64,000 nucleotides of DNA from Metabacillus arenae (GTDB lineage: Bacteria > Bacillota > Bacilli > Bacillales > Bacillaceae), in the NCBI RefSeq assembly GCF_014773385.1, contig NZ_JACXAI010000033.1, positions 1-64,000 of the forward strand, in the 5' to 3' direction. Below, piece after piece: positions 18,535 through 27,258 of the stretch; within the stretch, counting starts at the first letter, position 1; each line of letters starts with the position of its first letter. The translations under genes were made by a program, and so were the position numbers. Under the pieces are notes generated by a model that ran no database searches, had not been told where the DNA came from, and saw only the letters and a program-made list of their open reading frames with translations.

Positions 18535-20892
18535 CTAAATAGTAAGCGTTTTTGCTGGTTTACCATTAATGGTAACTTGCCGGGCTTCATCCTTTGGCAA
18601 AACAAAGGTCATTTCACTATAAGAAGGTTGATAGCTGCCTTCCTGAATGACTTCAAGCTCAATCATTTCGGTTGTACAAATCATTTTAAAGGTAAAGATT
18701 AAGGAGTTTGACTGATTTGAAATCCCATCATCCTCATAAAGCATCGAAACGGCTTCCCCTTGGCCCTTTGGCGGAAATAACCGGATTTCTCGTTGATCCT
18801 TCTCTTTTGCAGCCGCTGTCACTTCTGCCTTGTTGAGTGGAATCATTCCTCCTGCTTTTACAAGTAATGGGGGCTGTTCTAATGGGGCATTTAATGTGAT
18901 CGTTTGCCCGCCATTGTAATGCTTTCCTGTATGAAAGTCATACCAGCCATAAGAATGCTCTGGTAAATAAACATTTCGCAGTTTTTCACCCTTTTTCACG
19001 ACCGATGGAACAAGGAGCCACTCACCAACCATAAAATCATCACACTCTTCAAATGTCTGCTTATCGTTTTCAAACTGATAAAAAGTAGGTTTAATAATCG
19101 GATCATATTCAGCATGGGCCAGATAAAGGGCAGTGTAAAAGTATGGAGTTAATGCATGCCTGAACTTTATTAATTCGCGGATAATAGTCGTATATTCCGG
19201 GTACATCCACGGTTCGTTGACAGTCTCATCATCATTCCATGAATGAATCGTAAAACGCGGATGGAAGATCCCGTTTTGAACCCAGCGAATCAATAATTCA
19301 GGTTCCGGGCTCGGGCCTGAAAAGCCTCCTACATCATGCCCAAAATTATAGATGCCCGATAAGCTTAAGCTAATCCCCATTTTGATGTTGAACTTGATCG
19401 TTTTCCAGCTTGTATAATTGTCGCCTGACCATGTTTGAACATACCTCTGCATTCCCGAGCAGCCTGAGCGTGAAATTAAAAATGGCCTGCTTTCAGGATC
19501 GTATTCCTTTTGAGCTTCATAAGACGCCTTCATCATGAGCAGAGGCTGGAGAGCACGAAATCTTTCGAAAGGCGCTTTGGTTCCAAACCCATGGCAGACG
19601 GCCTCTTTATTCCAAACCTCGAATTCGTTATTATCATTCCAAGTTGAATCAATGCCATATTTCAACAGCGAGTCTTTCACTCTGTCTTTCCACCAAGTAA
19701 AAGTTTCTTGATTTGAAAAATCCAGATAGCTTCCTAAGTCGTCCCAAAATTGACTTACTTCAGATCCGCCAGCTCCGTTTTGAATGAACATCGAACGAGC
19801 ATGCAGCTCCTGATACGCAGGATGGTCAATGAGTAAGCATGGTTTGATATTTGCGCACACCTTTATGCCATGTTTATGAAAGTTCTCCATCAGACCTTGA
19901 GGATCAGGGACCTTTTGGGTATTCCAGTTAAATACGTATCGTTTATCTCCAATACTTGTATAGCCTGATGACAGCTGAAAGGAATCGCATAATATGTCTT
20001 CTTTTTCAGTTCTTTCCATAAATTCTTCTAGTTTGTCCTGCGCATTAGGTGCATCTGTATAAGACATTGTCGATCCTGAGTATCCAAGGCTCCACTTAGG
20101 GGGCAAAATCGTTTTACCAGTCAACCAGGATACTCTTTTTACAACCTTCTCGATCGTTGGTCCGACAAAAAAGTAGTAGTCCAAGTCGCCCTCATCAGAC
20201 TGAAAGTATCGGTAGTGGCCGTGGTAGTTATCTAACTCTAAGCCCATATCGAAAACTGAGGAGCTCATCGAATCATAAAATATTCCATAGGAAATATTCG
20301 TATTTACATTTCTAGTTAAATAATAAGGAACATGCTTATATAATGGATCCGTAAACTCTGCATCATATCCCATCGCATCATAGCTGACCATCCGAAATCG
20401 TTTTCCATATTTGTTAACATTGCCGGCTTTTTCTCCCAAACCAAAATACTGTTCATCTGGGTGCCTCTCCATATAATGATAAATACCCTCTCCAAGCCTG
20501 GAATCCATATTGTAGCTTTGTGTTTTCCGATCGTTAGCAATGAGAATCCATTTGTCATCCTTTTTGTAATACCAAAAGAGAACAAGCTTTGTTAAATCAA
20601 TCGTTACTTTTATTTTTTCTGTTTCAATTGAACAAGAGTGATCCTCTTCGGTAATGTGATAGGTTGGTAGAGAAAAAGGACTGAAATCCGTCTTTTCTCT
20701 ACCTTCATATGGCACGTCCTCCATTCCCGGCGCTACCATCCATGTTTTTGAAAGCAATTCCTTTTCTCTTAGATAAACACGAAAAAGATCGTCTTCTAGT
20801 ACATAGACAGTTATTGAATAGTTGGTTACCGGAGAATGAAAAGTGACGGAATGCTGTGTTTTTTCTTTTAAACAAAATTTTGTCTTTTCCAT
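18535..20892 (-). CDS. Cytoplasmic GH31-family alpha-glycosidase
   Basis: 785-residue glycoside hydrolase family 31 enzyme, no signal peptide, so intracellular. Domains in order: N-terminal beta-sandwich (1-250), (beta/alpha)8 barrel (260-600) and C-terminal beta domains. The nucleophile aspartate is in GIDSTWNDNNEFEVW near residue 415 and the acid/base aspartate in TWSGDNYTSW near 485; NFGHDVGGFSG and FHPRFTIHSWN follow. These distinguish it from starch- or isomaltose-type GH31 enzymes. GH31 covers glucosidases, xylosidases, galactosidases and sulfoquinovosidase; substrate cannot be read directly. Being between a TRAP transporter and UxaC suggests an alpha-linked glycoside that contains a uronic acid. 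The ribosome site AAAGGA follows the dctM stop. Confidence 0.9.
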   Translation of the reverse strand: MEKTKFCLKEKTQHSVTFHSPVTNYSITVYVLEDDLFRVYLREKELLSKTWMVAPGMEDVPYEGREKTDFSPFSLPTYHITEEDHSCSIETEKIKVTIDLTKLVLFWYYKKDDKWILIANDRKTQSYNMDSRLGEGIYHYMERHPDEQYFGLGEKAGNVNKYGKRFRMVSYDAMGYDAEFTDPLYKHVPYYLTRNVNTNISYGIFYDSMSSSVFDMGLELDNYHGHYRYFQSDEGDLDYYFFVGPTIEKVVKRVSWLTGKTILPPKWSLGYSGSTMSYTDAPNAQDKLEEFMERTEKEDILCDSFQLSSGYTSIGDKRYVFNWNTQKVPDPQGLMENFHKHGIKVCANIKPCLLIDHPAYQELHARSMFIQNGAGGSEVSQFWDDLGSYLDFSNQETFTWWKDRVKDSLLKYGIDSTWNDNNEFEVWNKEAVCHGFGTKAPFERFRALQPLLMMKASYEAQKEYDPESRPFLISRSGCSGMQRYVQTWSGDNYTSWKTIKFNIKMGISLSLSGIYNFGHDVGGFSGPSPEPELLIRWVQNGIFHPRFTIHSWNDDETVNEPWMYPEYTTIIRELIKFRHALTPYFYTALYLAHAEYDPIIKPTFYQFENDKQTFEECDDFMVGEWLLVPSVVKKGEKLRNVYLPEHSYGWYDFHTGKHYNGGQTITLNAPLEQPPLLVKAGGMIPLNKAEVTAAAKEKDQREIRLFPPKGQGEAVSMLYEDDGISNQSNSLIFTFKMICTTEMIELEVIQEGSYQPSYSEMTFVLPKDEARQVTINGKPAKTLTI

Positions 20893-20907
20893 TCGCTTTC
20901 ATCCTTT

Positions 20908-22206
20908 CTACAAGTCGAGCAGCTGAGGTATAAATAAGCTAAGCTGCGGAATAAACGTTACAAGCATCAACACGATAAAAATAACGGCATAGTAGGGTAA
21001 CAGCGGTTTAACAACCTGCTCGATTGAAACCTTTCCTACACTGGCCCCTGCAAAGAGTGCGCTGCCAACAGGCGGGGTAATGTTCCCGATACATAAATTC
21101 ATCACAAGCATAATTCCGAAATGAACAGGATCCATCCCAAAACCAGTTACAATCGGTAAAAAGATCGGCGTGAAAATAAGCACAGCTGGTGTAATATCCA
21201 TAAACGTTCCAACAACAATTAACAATACGTTCATTAGTAAAAGAATAATAATTGGATTTTCTGAAATACCTGCAACAAAGCCGCTTATCAGCTCTGGAAT
21301 TCCTGTAAAGGACATAATCCATGACATAAAAGCAGACGCCGCTACTAAAAACATAATGATGGCCGTCATTTCAATAGATTCTCTTAATATTCTCGGTATT
21401 GCTTTTACTTTTATAGATTTATAAAAAAAGAAAGAAAGGATAAACGAATAGATGACGGCTACAGCCGCGCCCTCTGTTGCAGTAAAAATACCTCCAACAA
21501 TTCCTCCGATTACAATGACGATAAGCAATAAACTTGGGAAGGCTTCTAAAAATGTTTTTAAAGCAATCTTCCAGGTAACTTTAGGTGCAATCGAGTAGTT
21601 ATATCGTTTTGCAAATAAATAAGCGACAAGCATAACACTAAGTCCCCATAATATGCCGGGAATATAGCCGGCAAGGAAAAGTGCGGTGATCGAAGTTCCA
21701 CCACTGACAAGCGAGTAAATGATTAGTGTCCCGCTTGGAGGGATAATCAACCCAGTTGGAGCTGATGCAATGTTAACAGCTGCCGAATACGACTTAGCAT
21801 ACCCTTCCTTTTCCTGCAAAGGATTCATAACCCCGCCAATGGCTACTGCTGCAGCGACAGAGGAACCTGAAATCGTTCCGAACAGCATGTTGCCTACTAC
21901 GTTTGTATGAGCCAAGGAGCCAGGCATCCTTCCGCTTAGAACCTTGGCAAAGTTCACTAAGCGAATGGCAATGCCGCCATTGTTCATAATAATGCCTGAC
22001 AGAATGAAAAATGGAACAGCAAGTAAAGAAAAACTATCTAATCCTACAATCATCCTTTGTGCAGACGTAAATGCCGCTGCTTCAAATGGCATCATATATA
22101 GAGCCGTTGCGAACGACGAAATTGCAATACTAATGGAGATTGGTATTCCGAGAACCAATAAAACCGCAAAAACAATTGATAACAATATAGCTGCCTCAAG
22201 AACCAT
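20908..22206 (-). CDS. dctM: TRAP transporter large permease (DctM)
   Basis: 432-residue large membrane subunit of a tripartite ATP-independent periplasmic-type transporter, about 12 membrane segments. Signatures include FFILSGIIMNNGGIA, GSSVAAAVAIGGVM, and IIPPSGTLIIYSLVSG near 160 with LCIGNITPPVG near 375. It imports an organic acid with sodium, using the DctP binding protein and DctQ. The order dctP-dctQ-dctM has gaps of 12 and 19 bases, and GH31 starts 15 bases after it, so all belong to one transcript. Confidence 0.93.
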   Translation of the reverse strand: MVLEAAILLSIVFAVLLVLGIPISISIAISSFATALYMMPFEAAAFTSAQRMIVGLDSFSLLAVPFFILSGIIMNNGGIAIRLVNFAKVLSGRMPGSLAHTNVVGNMLFGTISGSSVAAAVAIGGVMNPLQEKEGYAKSYSAAVNIASAPTGLIIPPSGTLIIYSLVSGGTSITALFLAGYIPGILWGLSVMLVAYLFAKRYNYSIAPKVTWKIALKTFLEAFPSLLLIVIVIGGIVGGIFTATEGAAVAVIYSFILSFFFYKSIKVKAIPRILRESIEMTAIIMFLVAASAFMSWIMSFTGIPELISGFVAGISENPIIILLLMNVLLIVVGTFMDITPAVLIFTPIFLPIVTGFGMDPVHFGIMLVMNLCIGNITPPVGSALFAGASVGKVSIEQVVKPLLPYYAVIFIVLMLVTFIPQLSLFIPQLLDL

Positions 22207-22225
22207 AAGGATTATCCCCCTTTGA

Positions 22226-22741
22226 TTATCCTTTTATTTCACCTGTTTCGTTGTATTCAAATTCCTCAGCAGGTTTTTTCGTAATGATCACCTGATATAA
22301 ATTCAATATGCTGTATAGTAAAATAAGAAAGCCTGTGAGCGGCAGAATCATATAAATATATCCCATTTGAATCCCAAGTGAAGCTGACATTTGTCCCATT
22401 GTATTTGAGACAATTGCAGCCCCGCCTATAATCAATACCAAAATTGAGAAAACGATTACTAAGATATCCCCAATTATAACCGTGACCTTTTTTAATTTCT
22501 CTGAAAGCTTGTTTTGCAGAAAGGTAATGGCAATATGTTTTTTCTTCCCAAACACATATGCGCCCCCAAGCATGGAAAGCCAAATAAGTGAATACCGGAG
22601 AAATTCTTCTGAAAAGCTGCTCGGTGCATTGAATATATACCTTGAAAGAACCTGGTAGGCCGCTACCATGACCATGATGACCATTAATGTGCAAGTAATC
22701 ATTTCAATGATTCGATTGACCCTTTTTTCGAGTGTATACAC
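22226..22741 (-). CDS. dctQ: TRAP transporter small permease (DctQ)
   Basis: 171-residue small membrane subunit with four membrane segments. The family core FLRYSLIWLSMLGGAYVFGKKKHIAI is visible in the middle (residues 44-70). It partners DctM and the lipoprotein DctP encoded next to it; its start is 12 bases after the dctP stop. Confidence 0.9.
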   Translation of the reverse strand: MYTLEKRVNRIIEMITCTLMVIMVMVAAYQVLSRYIFNAPSSFSEEFLRYSLIWLSMLGGAYVFGKKKHIAITFLQNKLSEKLKKVTVIIGDILVIVFSILVLIIGGAAIVSNTMGQMSASLGIQMGYIYMILPLTGFLILLYSILNLYQVIITKKPAEEFEYNETGEIKG

Positions 22742-22753
22742 GGTTTTCCCCCC

Positions 22754-23779
22754 TTAGCTGCCGTTTTCTGCTAAGCTTCTAAAATTTTCATAGACCTTCT
22801 GCAATTCTTTATCCTGTTTAAATGATTCGTGCATCGGCTGTACAGCCTCTTCAAAGGCTGATTTATCAATCTCATAAAAAGAAACCCCTTTTTCTTTTGC
22901 CTTTGCTTTCGCATTCTCTGTTTCTTTCTCCCATAAAACCTTGTGGTATTCTGTTGATTCAATACTTGCTTCAGTTATCGCAGTTTGAAAGTTATCAGGA
23001 AGTTTATCCCAAACCTCATGATTAATGATTAAAACGTCAGGCACAAATGCATGCTCCGTATACGTATAGGCCTTCGCTACTTCTCCATGGTTATCAGTTG
23101 TTAACGCCATTTCATTATTTTCCGCACCATCGACAACGCCCGATTGGAGTGAAGTGAAGACTTCTCCATATGACATTGGGGTTGGGGCCCCGCCCATCAG
23201 ACTGATCATTTTTGTCGTAGTAGGACTTGGCTGAACTCTAATTTTCATTCCAGCTAAATCGTCTGGAGACTCCACTTTTTTATTACGAGTGTATATGTTA
23301 CGTGATCCAGCATCATAAAAGGTTAATCCTTTAAAGTTTTTATTTTTCGTAGATTGGTAAATTTCTTGTACATAGCTGCTATCCATTACTTCATAATAGT
23401 GTTCTTTACTTTCAAAAATATATGGCAATGAAAAAATCGAGTATACATTTGCAAAAGGCTCTAATGCACTTGCACTTACTTTCGAAATTTGTATGGATCC
23501 TGCTTGAAGCAATTCAATCACTTCACGCTCTGAACCGAGCTTTCCACCTGCATACAGATCCACTTTCATTTTCCCATCTGTTTTTTCCTCAACTAATTCA
23601 GCAAACTTCTTTAAAGATTGATGAACTGGATGTGATTCCCCGTGATTATGAGCTAAACGCAAAACTGTTACTTGATCGGTACCAAGCGTAGCCGTAGGGC
23701 TTGTTGAACAGCTTGAGCCGATGATTAAAAAAGCAATGAACAATAGAATAATAAATCCATTTCTCCCCTTTGCTTGCAT
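22754..23779 (-). CDS. dctP: TRAP transporter solute-binding lipoprotein (DctP)
   Basis: 341-residue substrate-binding protein. The N-terminus is a lipoprotein signal with lipobox IIGSSC (Cys near residue 24), so it is tethered to the outer face of the membrane. The DctP fold shows LRLAHNHGESHPVH, the carboxylate-binding region MKIRVQPSPT with its conserved Arg, and the family motif LQSGVVDGAENN. Several characterised DctP proteins near uronate genes bind glucuronate or galacturonate; here a uronate or small uronide is inferred from the operon. It follows the SDR gene by 73 bases. Confidence 0.92.
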   Translation of the reverse strand: MQAKGRNGFIILLFIAFLIIGSSCSTSPTATLGTDQVTVLRLAHNHGESHPVHQSLKKFAELVEEKTDGKMKVDLYAGGKLGSEREVIELLQAGSIQISKVSASALEPFANVYSIFSLPYIFESKEHYYEVMDSSYVQEIYQSTKNKNFKGLTFYDAGSRNIYTRNKKVESPDDLAGMKIRVQPSPTTTKMISLMGGAPTPMSYGEVFTSLQSGVVDGAENNEMALTTDNHGEVAKAYTYTEHAFVPDVLIINHEVWDKLPDNFQTAITEASIESTEYHKVLWEKETENAKAKAKEKGVSFYEIDKSAFEEAVQPMHESFKQDKELQKVYENFRSLAENGS

Positions 23780-23852
23780 CGGTAAGATCCCTCCCCTTGA
23801 CTAATTCCTTATAAGCGCTTTCAAAATTTCAAATAATTACTCTCCAACTTAT

Positions 23853-24614
23853 TTAAATTTTCGTTACACAAAAACCGCCATCTACATGTAAAAATTCTCC
23901 TGTCACAAAACTTGACGCTTGATTTGATGCTAAAAATATAGCAGCTCCTTTTAGCTCCTCCGCATTACCAAAACGATTCATAGGTGTTTGCTTCATGATC
24001 GATTCCACTCTCTCTTTATCGAGGATTTTTCGATTTTGTTCTGCCGGAAAAAATCCTGGAACAATCGCATTCACCCTAATATTGTTTGGGGCAAGCTCCC
24101 TTGCAAGATATTTTGTAATACTATCTACACCAGCTTTTGATGCGGAGTAAGTGACAACCTTTGATAATGGGGTATTTGCAGAAACAGATGAAATATTGAT
24201 AATGCTTCCAGGCGTACTTGCTGCTATCATTTTCTTAGAAAAAATTTGACAGCTTAAAACGATTCCTTTTAAATTGACTCCCATTATATCATCCCATTCG
24301 TCCATCGTTAGCTCTAAAAACGGCGTTTGGCTGTTTTTCCCTGGAGCGTTGAGCAGGATATCAATTGTTCCCGCCCATTCCATGATCTTATCTGCTGCTG
24401 ATTGAAGGGAATCTTCTTCTTGTACATCTGCAAAAAAAGCTTGAACTTTTGTTCCATATTTCTGCAATCTTGAGACAACCTCTTCTGCCTTCTCTTTATT
24501 TCTGCCAACAATCGCAATGTTTGCCCCATATTCGGCAAGCCCTTCTGCAATAGCTGAACCAAGTGTGCTTGTTCCACCCATAATGACCGCAGTTTTTCCT
24601 TCCAATTGGAACAT
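23853..24614 (-). CDS. Short-chain dehydrogenase/reductase in the TRAP-GH31 operon
   Basis: 253-residue classical SDR. It has the cofactor motif MGGTSTLGSAIA near residue 12, NAPGK in place of the usual NNAG near 90, the catalytic Ser in INISSVS near 142 and Tyr-Lys in YSASKAGV near 155, and the C-terminal GEFLHVDGGF. SDRs in hexuronate operons often reduce fructuronate or tagaturonate or act like KduD; this one would supply a ketouronate reduction step for UxaC copy 2 in the same operon. Its start is 23 bases after the ldh2 gene. Exact substrate unknown. Confidence 0.85.
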   Translation of the reverse strand: MFQLEGKTAVIMGGTSTLGSAIAEGLAEYGANIAIVGRNKEKAEEVVSRLQKYGTKVQAFFADVQEEDSLQSAADKIMEWAGTIDILLNAPGKNSQTPFLELTMDEWDDIMGVNLKGIVLSCQIFSKKMIAASTPGSIINISSVSANTPLSKVVTYSASKAGVDSITKYLARELAPNNIRVNAIVPGFFPAEQNRKILDKERVESIMKQTPMNRFGNAEELKGAAIFLASNQASSFVTGEFLHVDGGFCVTKI

Positions 24615-24637
24615 GATCCTTCCCCCTCCAAATGAGT

Positions 24638-25648
24638 TTAGTTAGTTAAATAATCATGAATGCTTTTTGGTAAAGAAACTCCTTCTTTCAAACCGATTTC
24701 TTCTTTTAATTGCTCTGGCTCGCCCGGCACTAAAACTCTTTTAAAGCCTTTTGCAGGCTCTACTTCATGAATTTCGTCTATCATTTGATCCATAGATTGT
24801 AAGAATGCTTGAATATCTGTAAACATCGCTGGGTTGATCGCACAAACAAAGTGTCCTAATTGCCGCTTTTTATCATAGTCACCATACATTTTCGCAATAC
24901 TCGGTCCAAAAGCTGACCCGGTTAAGATTCCTGACATGATATCGACAACCATTCCGAGCCCGTAGCCTTTTGGACCCGCAAACGGAAGCAAATAAGAAAC
25001 ATTGTTTGGATCTGTTGTAGGCTGACCCTCAGAGTCTACCCCCCAATCGCTTGGTATTTCCTTTCCTTGCTCGCGGGAATGAAGGATTTTGCCGAAAGCA
25101 ACATTGCTTGTTGCCATATCGAGAATAACCGGTTTATGTTTTTTAGCTGGAAATCCATAAGCAATTGGGTTTGTCCCGAAGTATGGCTTCGCCCCGCCGA
25201 ACGGTACAACGATGTTATCAGTATGAGTCATCGCCATTCCAATCAACTTGCTTTCTGCCGCTTGCTGAACAAAGTAGGATAATGCCCCGCAATGACTGCT
25301 GTTAATGACAGAAACCATTCCTATCCCTTTTTCTTCAGCCATTTCAATTGCTTTTTCCATCGCTTCCTTAGCAATCACATGTCCCATTCCGTTGTCTCCA
25401 TCAAATACTGCAGAACAAGGACCTGTTTCCTTCACCTTAAAAGATGGCTCAGGGTTTAAGCCTCCTTCAGTCAATCTTTTTACATAATGCTCAGTTCTTA
25501 AAACCCCATGTGAGCTGACTCCTCTTAAATCAGCATGAATTAATACTTCTGCAACTACCTCTGCGTGTCTTTCAACCAGTGAACCTTCCGTCAGCTTTTT
25601 TATAACAAGCTCCTTCAGCTCTTCATGTGCAATTTTCACTTCGGACAT
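24638..25648 (-). CDS. Ldh2/MDH2-family NAD(P)-dependent 2-oxoacid reductase
   Basis: 336-residue member of the malate/L-lactate/ureidoglycolate/2,3-diketogulonate dehydrogenase family (LDH2 fold, unlike classical LDH). Signatures: [11 protein letters not shown] near residue 40, the catalytic-His loop [11 protein letters not shown] near 115, [10 protein letters not shown] near 155, [13 protein letters not shown] near 172 and [17 protein letters not shown] near 225. YiaK, which reduces 2,3-diketogulonate, is also encoded with a TRAP transporter in E. coli, a useful parallel. It is the first gene of the operon, with GAGGAG 8 bases before ATG. Confidence 0.85.
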   Translation of the reverse strand: MSEVKIAHEELKELVIKKLTEGSLVERHAEVVAEVLIHADLRGVSSHGVLRTEHYVKRLTEGGLNPEPSFKVKETGPCSAVFDGDNGMGHVIAKEAMEKAIEMAEEKGIGMVSVINSSHCGALSYFVQQAAESKLIGMAMTHTDNIVVPFGGAKPYFGTNPIAYGFPAKKHKPVILDMATSNVAFGKILHSREQGKEIPSDWGVDSEGQPTTDPNNVSYLLPFAGPKGYGLGMVVDIMSGILTGSAFGPSIAKMYGDYDKKRQLGHFVCAINPAMFTDIQAFLQSMDQMIDEIHEVEPAKGFKRVLVPGEPEQLKEEIGLKEGVSLPKSIHDYLTN

Positions 25649-25773
25649 TCTTCATTCTCCTCTCATTAAAATTTCTATCATTTAGACTTACTTTTAGCAC
25701 CTGTGCCTAGTAAATTAATCGTTCCTAAAAGAAACTGTTTCTCTATAATTTAAATTCATATACAGGGCTGCTC

Positions 25774-25795
25774 AAAATAACAACGTTGTTATTTT
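25774..25795. promoter_or_regulatory. LacI-type operator O1 before the TRAP operon
   Basis: A 22-bp perfect palindrome with core ATAACAACGTTGTTAT. It lies just downstream of the minus-strand promoter, where repressor binding would block transcription. Confidence 0.8.
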
Positions 25796-25810
25796 ATTTA
25801 TAATACTAAA

Positions 25811-25839
25811 TGATCAATGATTAAATGACAACGGTTTCA
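25811..25839 (-). promoter_or_regulatory. Promoter of the TRAP operon with overlapping CcpA cre site
   Basis: On the minus strand TGAAACCGTTGTCA (25826-25839) fits the cre consensus TGWNANCGNTNWCA without mismatch. Its last six bases, TTGTCA, serve as a -35 box with TAGTAT 17 bases on. CcpA binding would therefore block the promoter when a better sugar is present. Confidence 0.65.
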
Positions 25840-25892
25840 GAGGAATTTTTACAATTTTTTTGCTATTATCTCCTAAATGTACCTCTAGACCC

Positions 25893-25921
25893 TTGTTGTT
25901 TCATATGTTTTTTTCTATAAT
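25893..25921 (+). promoter_or_regulatory. Promoter of the divergent lacI gene
   Basis: -35 TTGTTG (25893-25898), 17-base spacer, -10 TATAAT (25916-25921). Confidence 0.7.
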
Positions 25922-25936
25922 GATAACAACGTTTTC
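25922..25936. promoter_or_regulatory. LacI-type operator O2 (autoregulation)
   Basis: GATAACAACGTTTTC carries the full left half of operator O1 (ATAACAACGTT) and begins directly after the -10 box of the lacI gene, suggesting negative autoregulation. Confidence 0.65.
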
Positions 25937-25964
25937 AAAACTTTTTCTTCTAAAGGTGAATTCG

Positions 25965-26963
25965 ATGAATATTACGATTAAAGATATTGCAAGAGAAGCT
26001 GGTGTCAGTTATTCAACGGTTTCTAAGGCATTAAATGACAGCCCGCTGGTAAAACCGGATACAAAGATAAAAATAGTGAAGCTTGCTAAAGAAATGGGCT
26101 ATGAACCTAACTTTGCAGCTCAAAGGCTTGTCTCTAAGCAATCAAAAACGATAGGTTTGATCTGGCCAAGCATTGAAAGAGTCGCCTTATCAACCCTAAT
26201 AACGAATATTAACGAAAAAATAACGGAAAACTCTTATTCAATGATTCTTTCTATCAATTCAATTAAAGCGTCGCTTGAAATGTTTAGGCGTTTTCAAGTA
26301 GACGGAGTGATTGTTTTTGAAGAAAATAATACTCTAACAAAAAGTGAACTTCATCACTTAACCTCTATTCCAACAGTTTCCTACGGGGTCCCAGGAAATG
26401 ATGTTTTTCCAGTAATTGACGTAAATTGGCAGCAAGCCCTTTACGATGCAGTTTATTATCTGTATAATCTTGGCCATAGAAAAATTACGTATATTGGCGA
26501 TTTTTCGCCGACCGACCCTAGACAAATGGAAAAATATGATGGATTTAAATTGGCATTCAAAGAGCTTAATCTACCTATGAATGATCATTCTGTTATAAAT
26601 ACAGGCGGATTAGACTGGTATGATGGATATGTAGCCACTACCCGGCTTTTGCAATCTTCTACTAGACCAAGTGCAATTATTGGCAGCAGTTATGATATTA
26701 GCTCTGGAATCATTCGTGCATTGCGTGAGGCAAAAATTCTCATCCCGAAAGAGGTTTCAGTACTTGGATATGATAACATTCCTCAAATGGGGACTTTAGA
26801 GACTCCTTTAACGAGTGTGGGAGTCCCTGTTGAAAAAATAGCAAGTACAATTGTACAATCATTAATGAAGCTTATTGTTGATAAGGAATCCATTCCTTCT
26901 GTCCAAACATTGACACCTGAGCTGACAGAAAGAATTTCTTGTGCTCAAACAATTGGTAAATAA
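25965..26963 (+). CDS. LacI-family regulator of the TRAP-GH31 operon
   Basis: 332-residue repressor. The N-terminus is a LacI helix-turn-helix (ITIKDIAREAGVSYSTVSKALN), followed by the hinge (MGYEPNFAAQRL) and an effector domain with FQVDGVIVFEE, YIGDFSP and SVLGYDNIPQMGTLETPLTSV. The ATG at 25965 follows AAAGGTG; upstream in-frame codons lack a ribosome site. It is divergent from the seven-gene operon, and operators O1 and O2 in the shared 316-base gap fit control of both promoters. The inducer is unknown and probably the imported uronate or uronide. Confidence 0.87.
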   Translation: MNITIKDIAREAGVSYSTVSKALNDSPLVKPDTKIKIVKLAKEMGYEPNFAAQRLVSKQSKTIGLIWPSIERVALSTLITNINEKITENSYSMILSINSIKASLEMFRRFQVDGVIVFEENNTLTKSELHHLTSIPTVSYGVPGNDVFPVIDVNWQQALYDAVYYLYNLGHRKITYIGDFSPTDPRQMEKYDGFKLAFKELNLPMNDHSVINTGGLDWYDGYVATTRLLQSSTRPSAIIGSSYDISSGIIRALREAKILIPKEVSVLGYDNIPQMGTLETPLTSVGVPVEKIASTIVQSLMKLIVDKESIPSVQTLTPELTERISCAQTIGK

Positions 26964-26966
26964 AGA

Positions 26967-27068
26967 GAAAATTTCCTTAAGGAAATTTTCATTATTAATG
27001 AGAACAAGATTAGCTCTATGGCTTTAAGGGGCTGACTTCTACTTCCGAAGTCTTTGCCCTCTTTTTTT
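26967..27068 (+). terminator. Palindrome and terminator after lacI
   Basis: A 24-bp perfect palindrome (core TTTCCTTAAGGAAA, 26967-26990) follows the lacI stop. Next comes GGGGCTGACTTC...GAAGTCTTTGCCC with a T run at 27061, a good factor-independent terminator. The rest of the 295-base gap holds no gene I recognise; a 97-codon minus-strand frame over it has no family match. Confidence 0.6.
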
Positions 27069-27258
27069 ATGAAATCAGAAAGAATTAAGTAAAGTTTAAC
27101 ATGGTAAAGAGCGTTATCATTGCCCAGCCCGCCAAAGGTCACAAGATAATCCTTCCAAAAAGGCAAAGACAGCCTTTCCGAATGGCTTGAACTAGGCTGA
27201 GCAAGGCGCATCCACTTTTCATTGTTTTTTATAACCACCCAAGAATTGAGGGATAAAC

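Noticed and set aside
18535-20892. GH31 protein as a sulfoquinovosidase
   Set aside because: No sulfoquinovose genes nearby and the sulfonate-binding motif could not be seen; the uronate context fits better.
26945-27238. 97-codon minus-strand frame opposite the lacI 3' end
   Set aside because: It runs through the lacI terminators and has no usable start site or family match.
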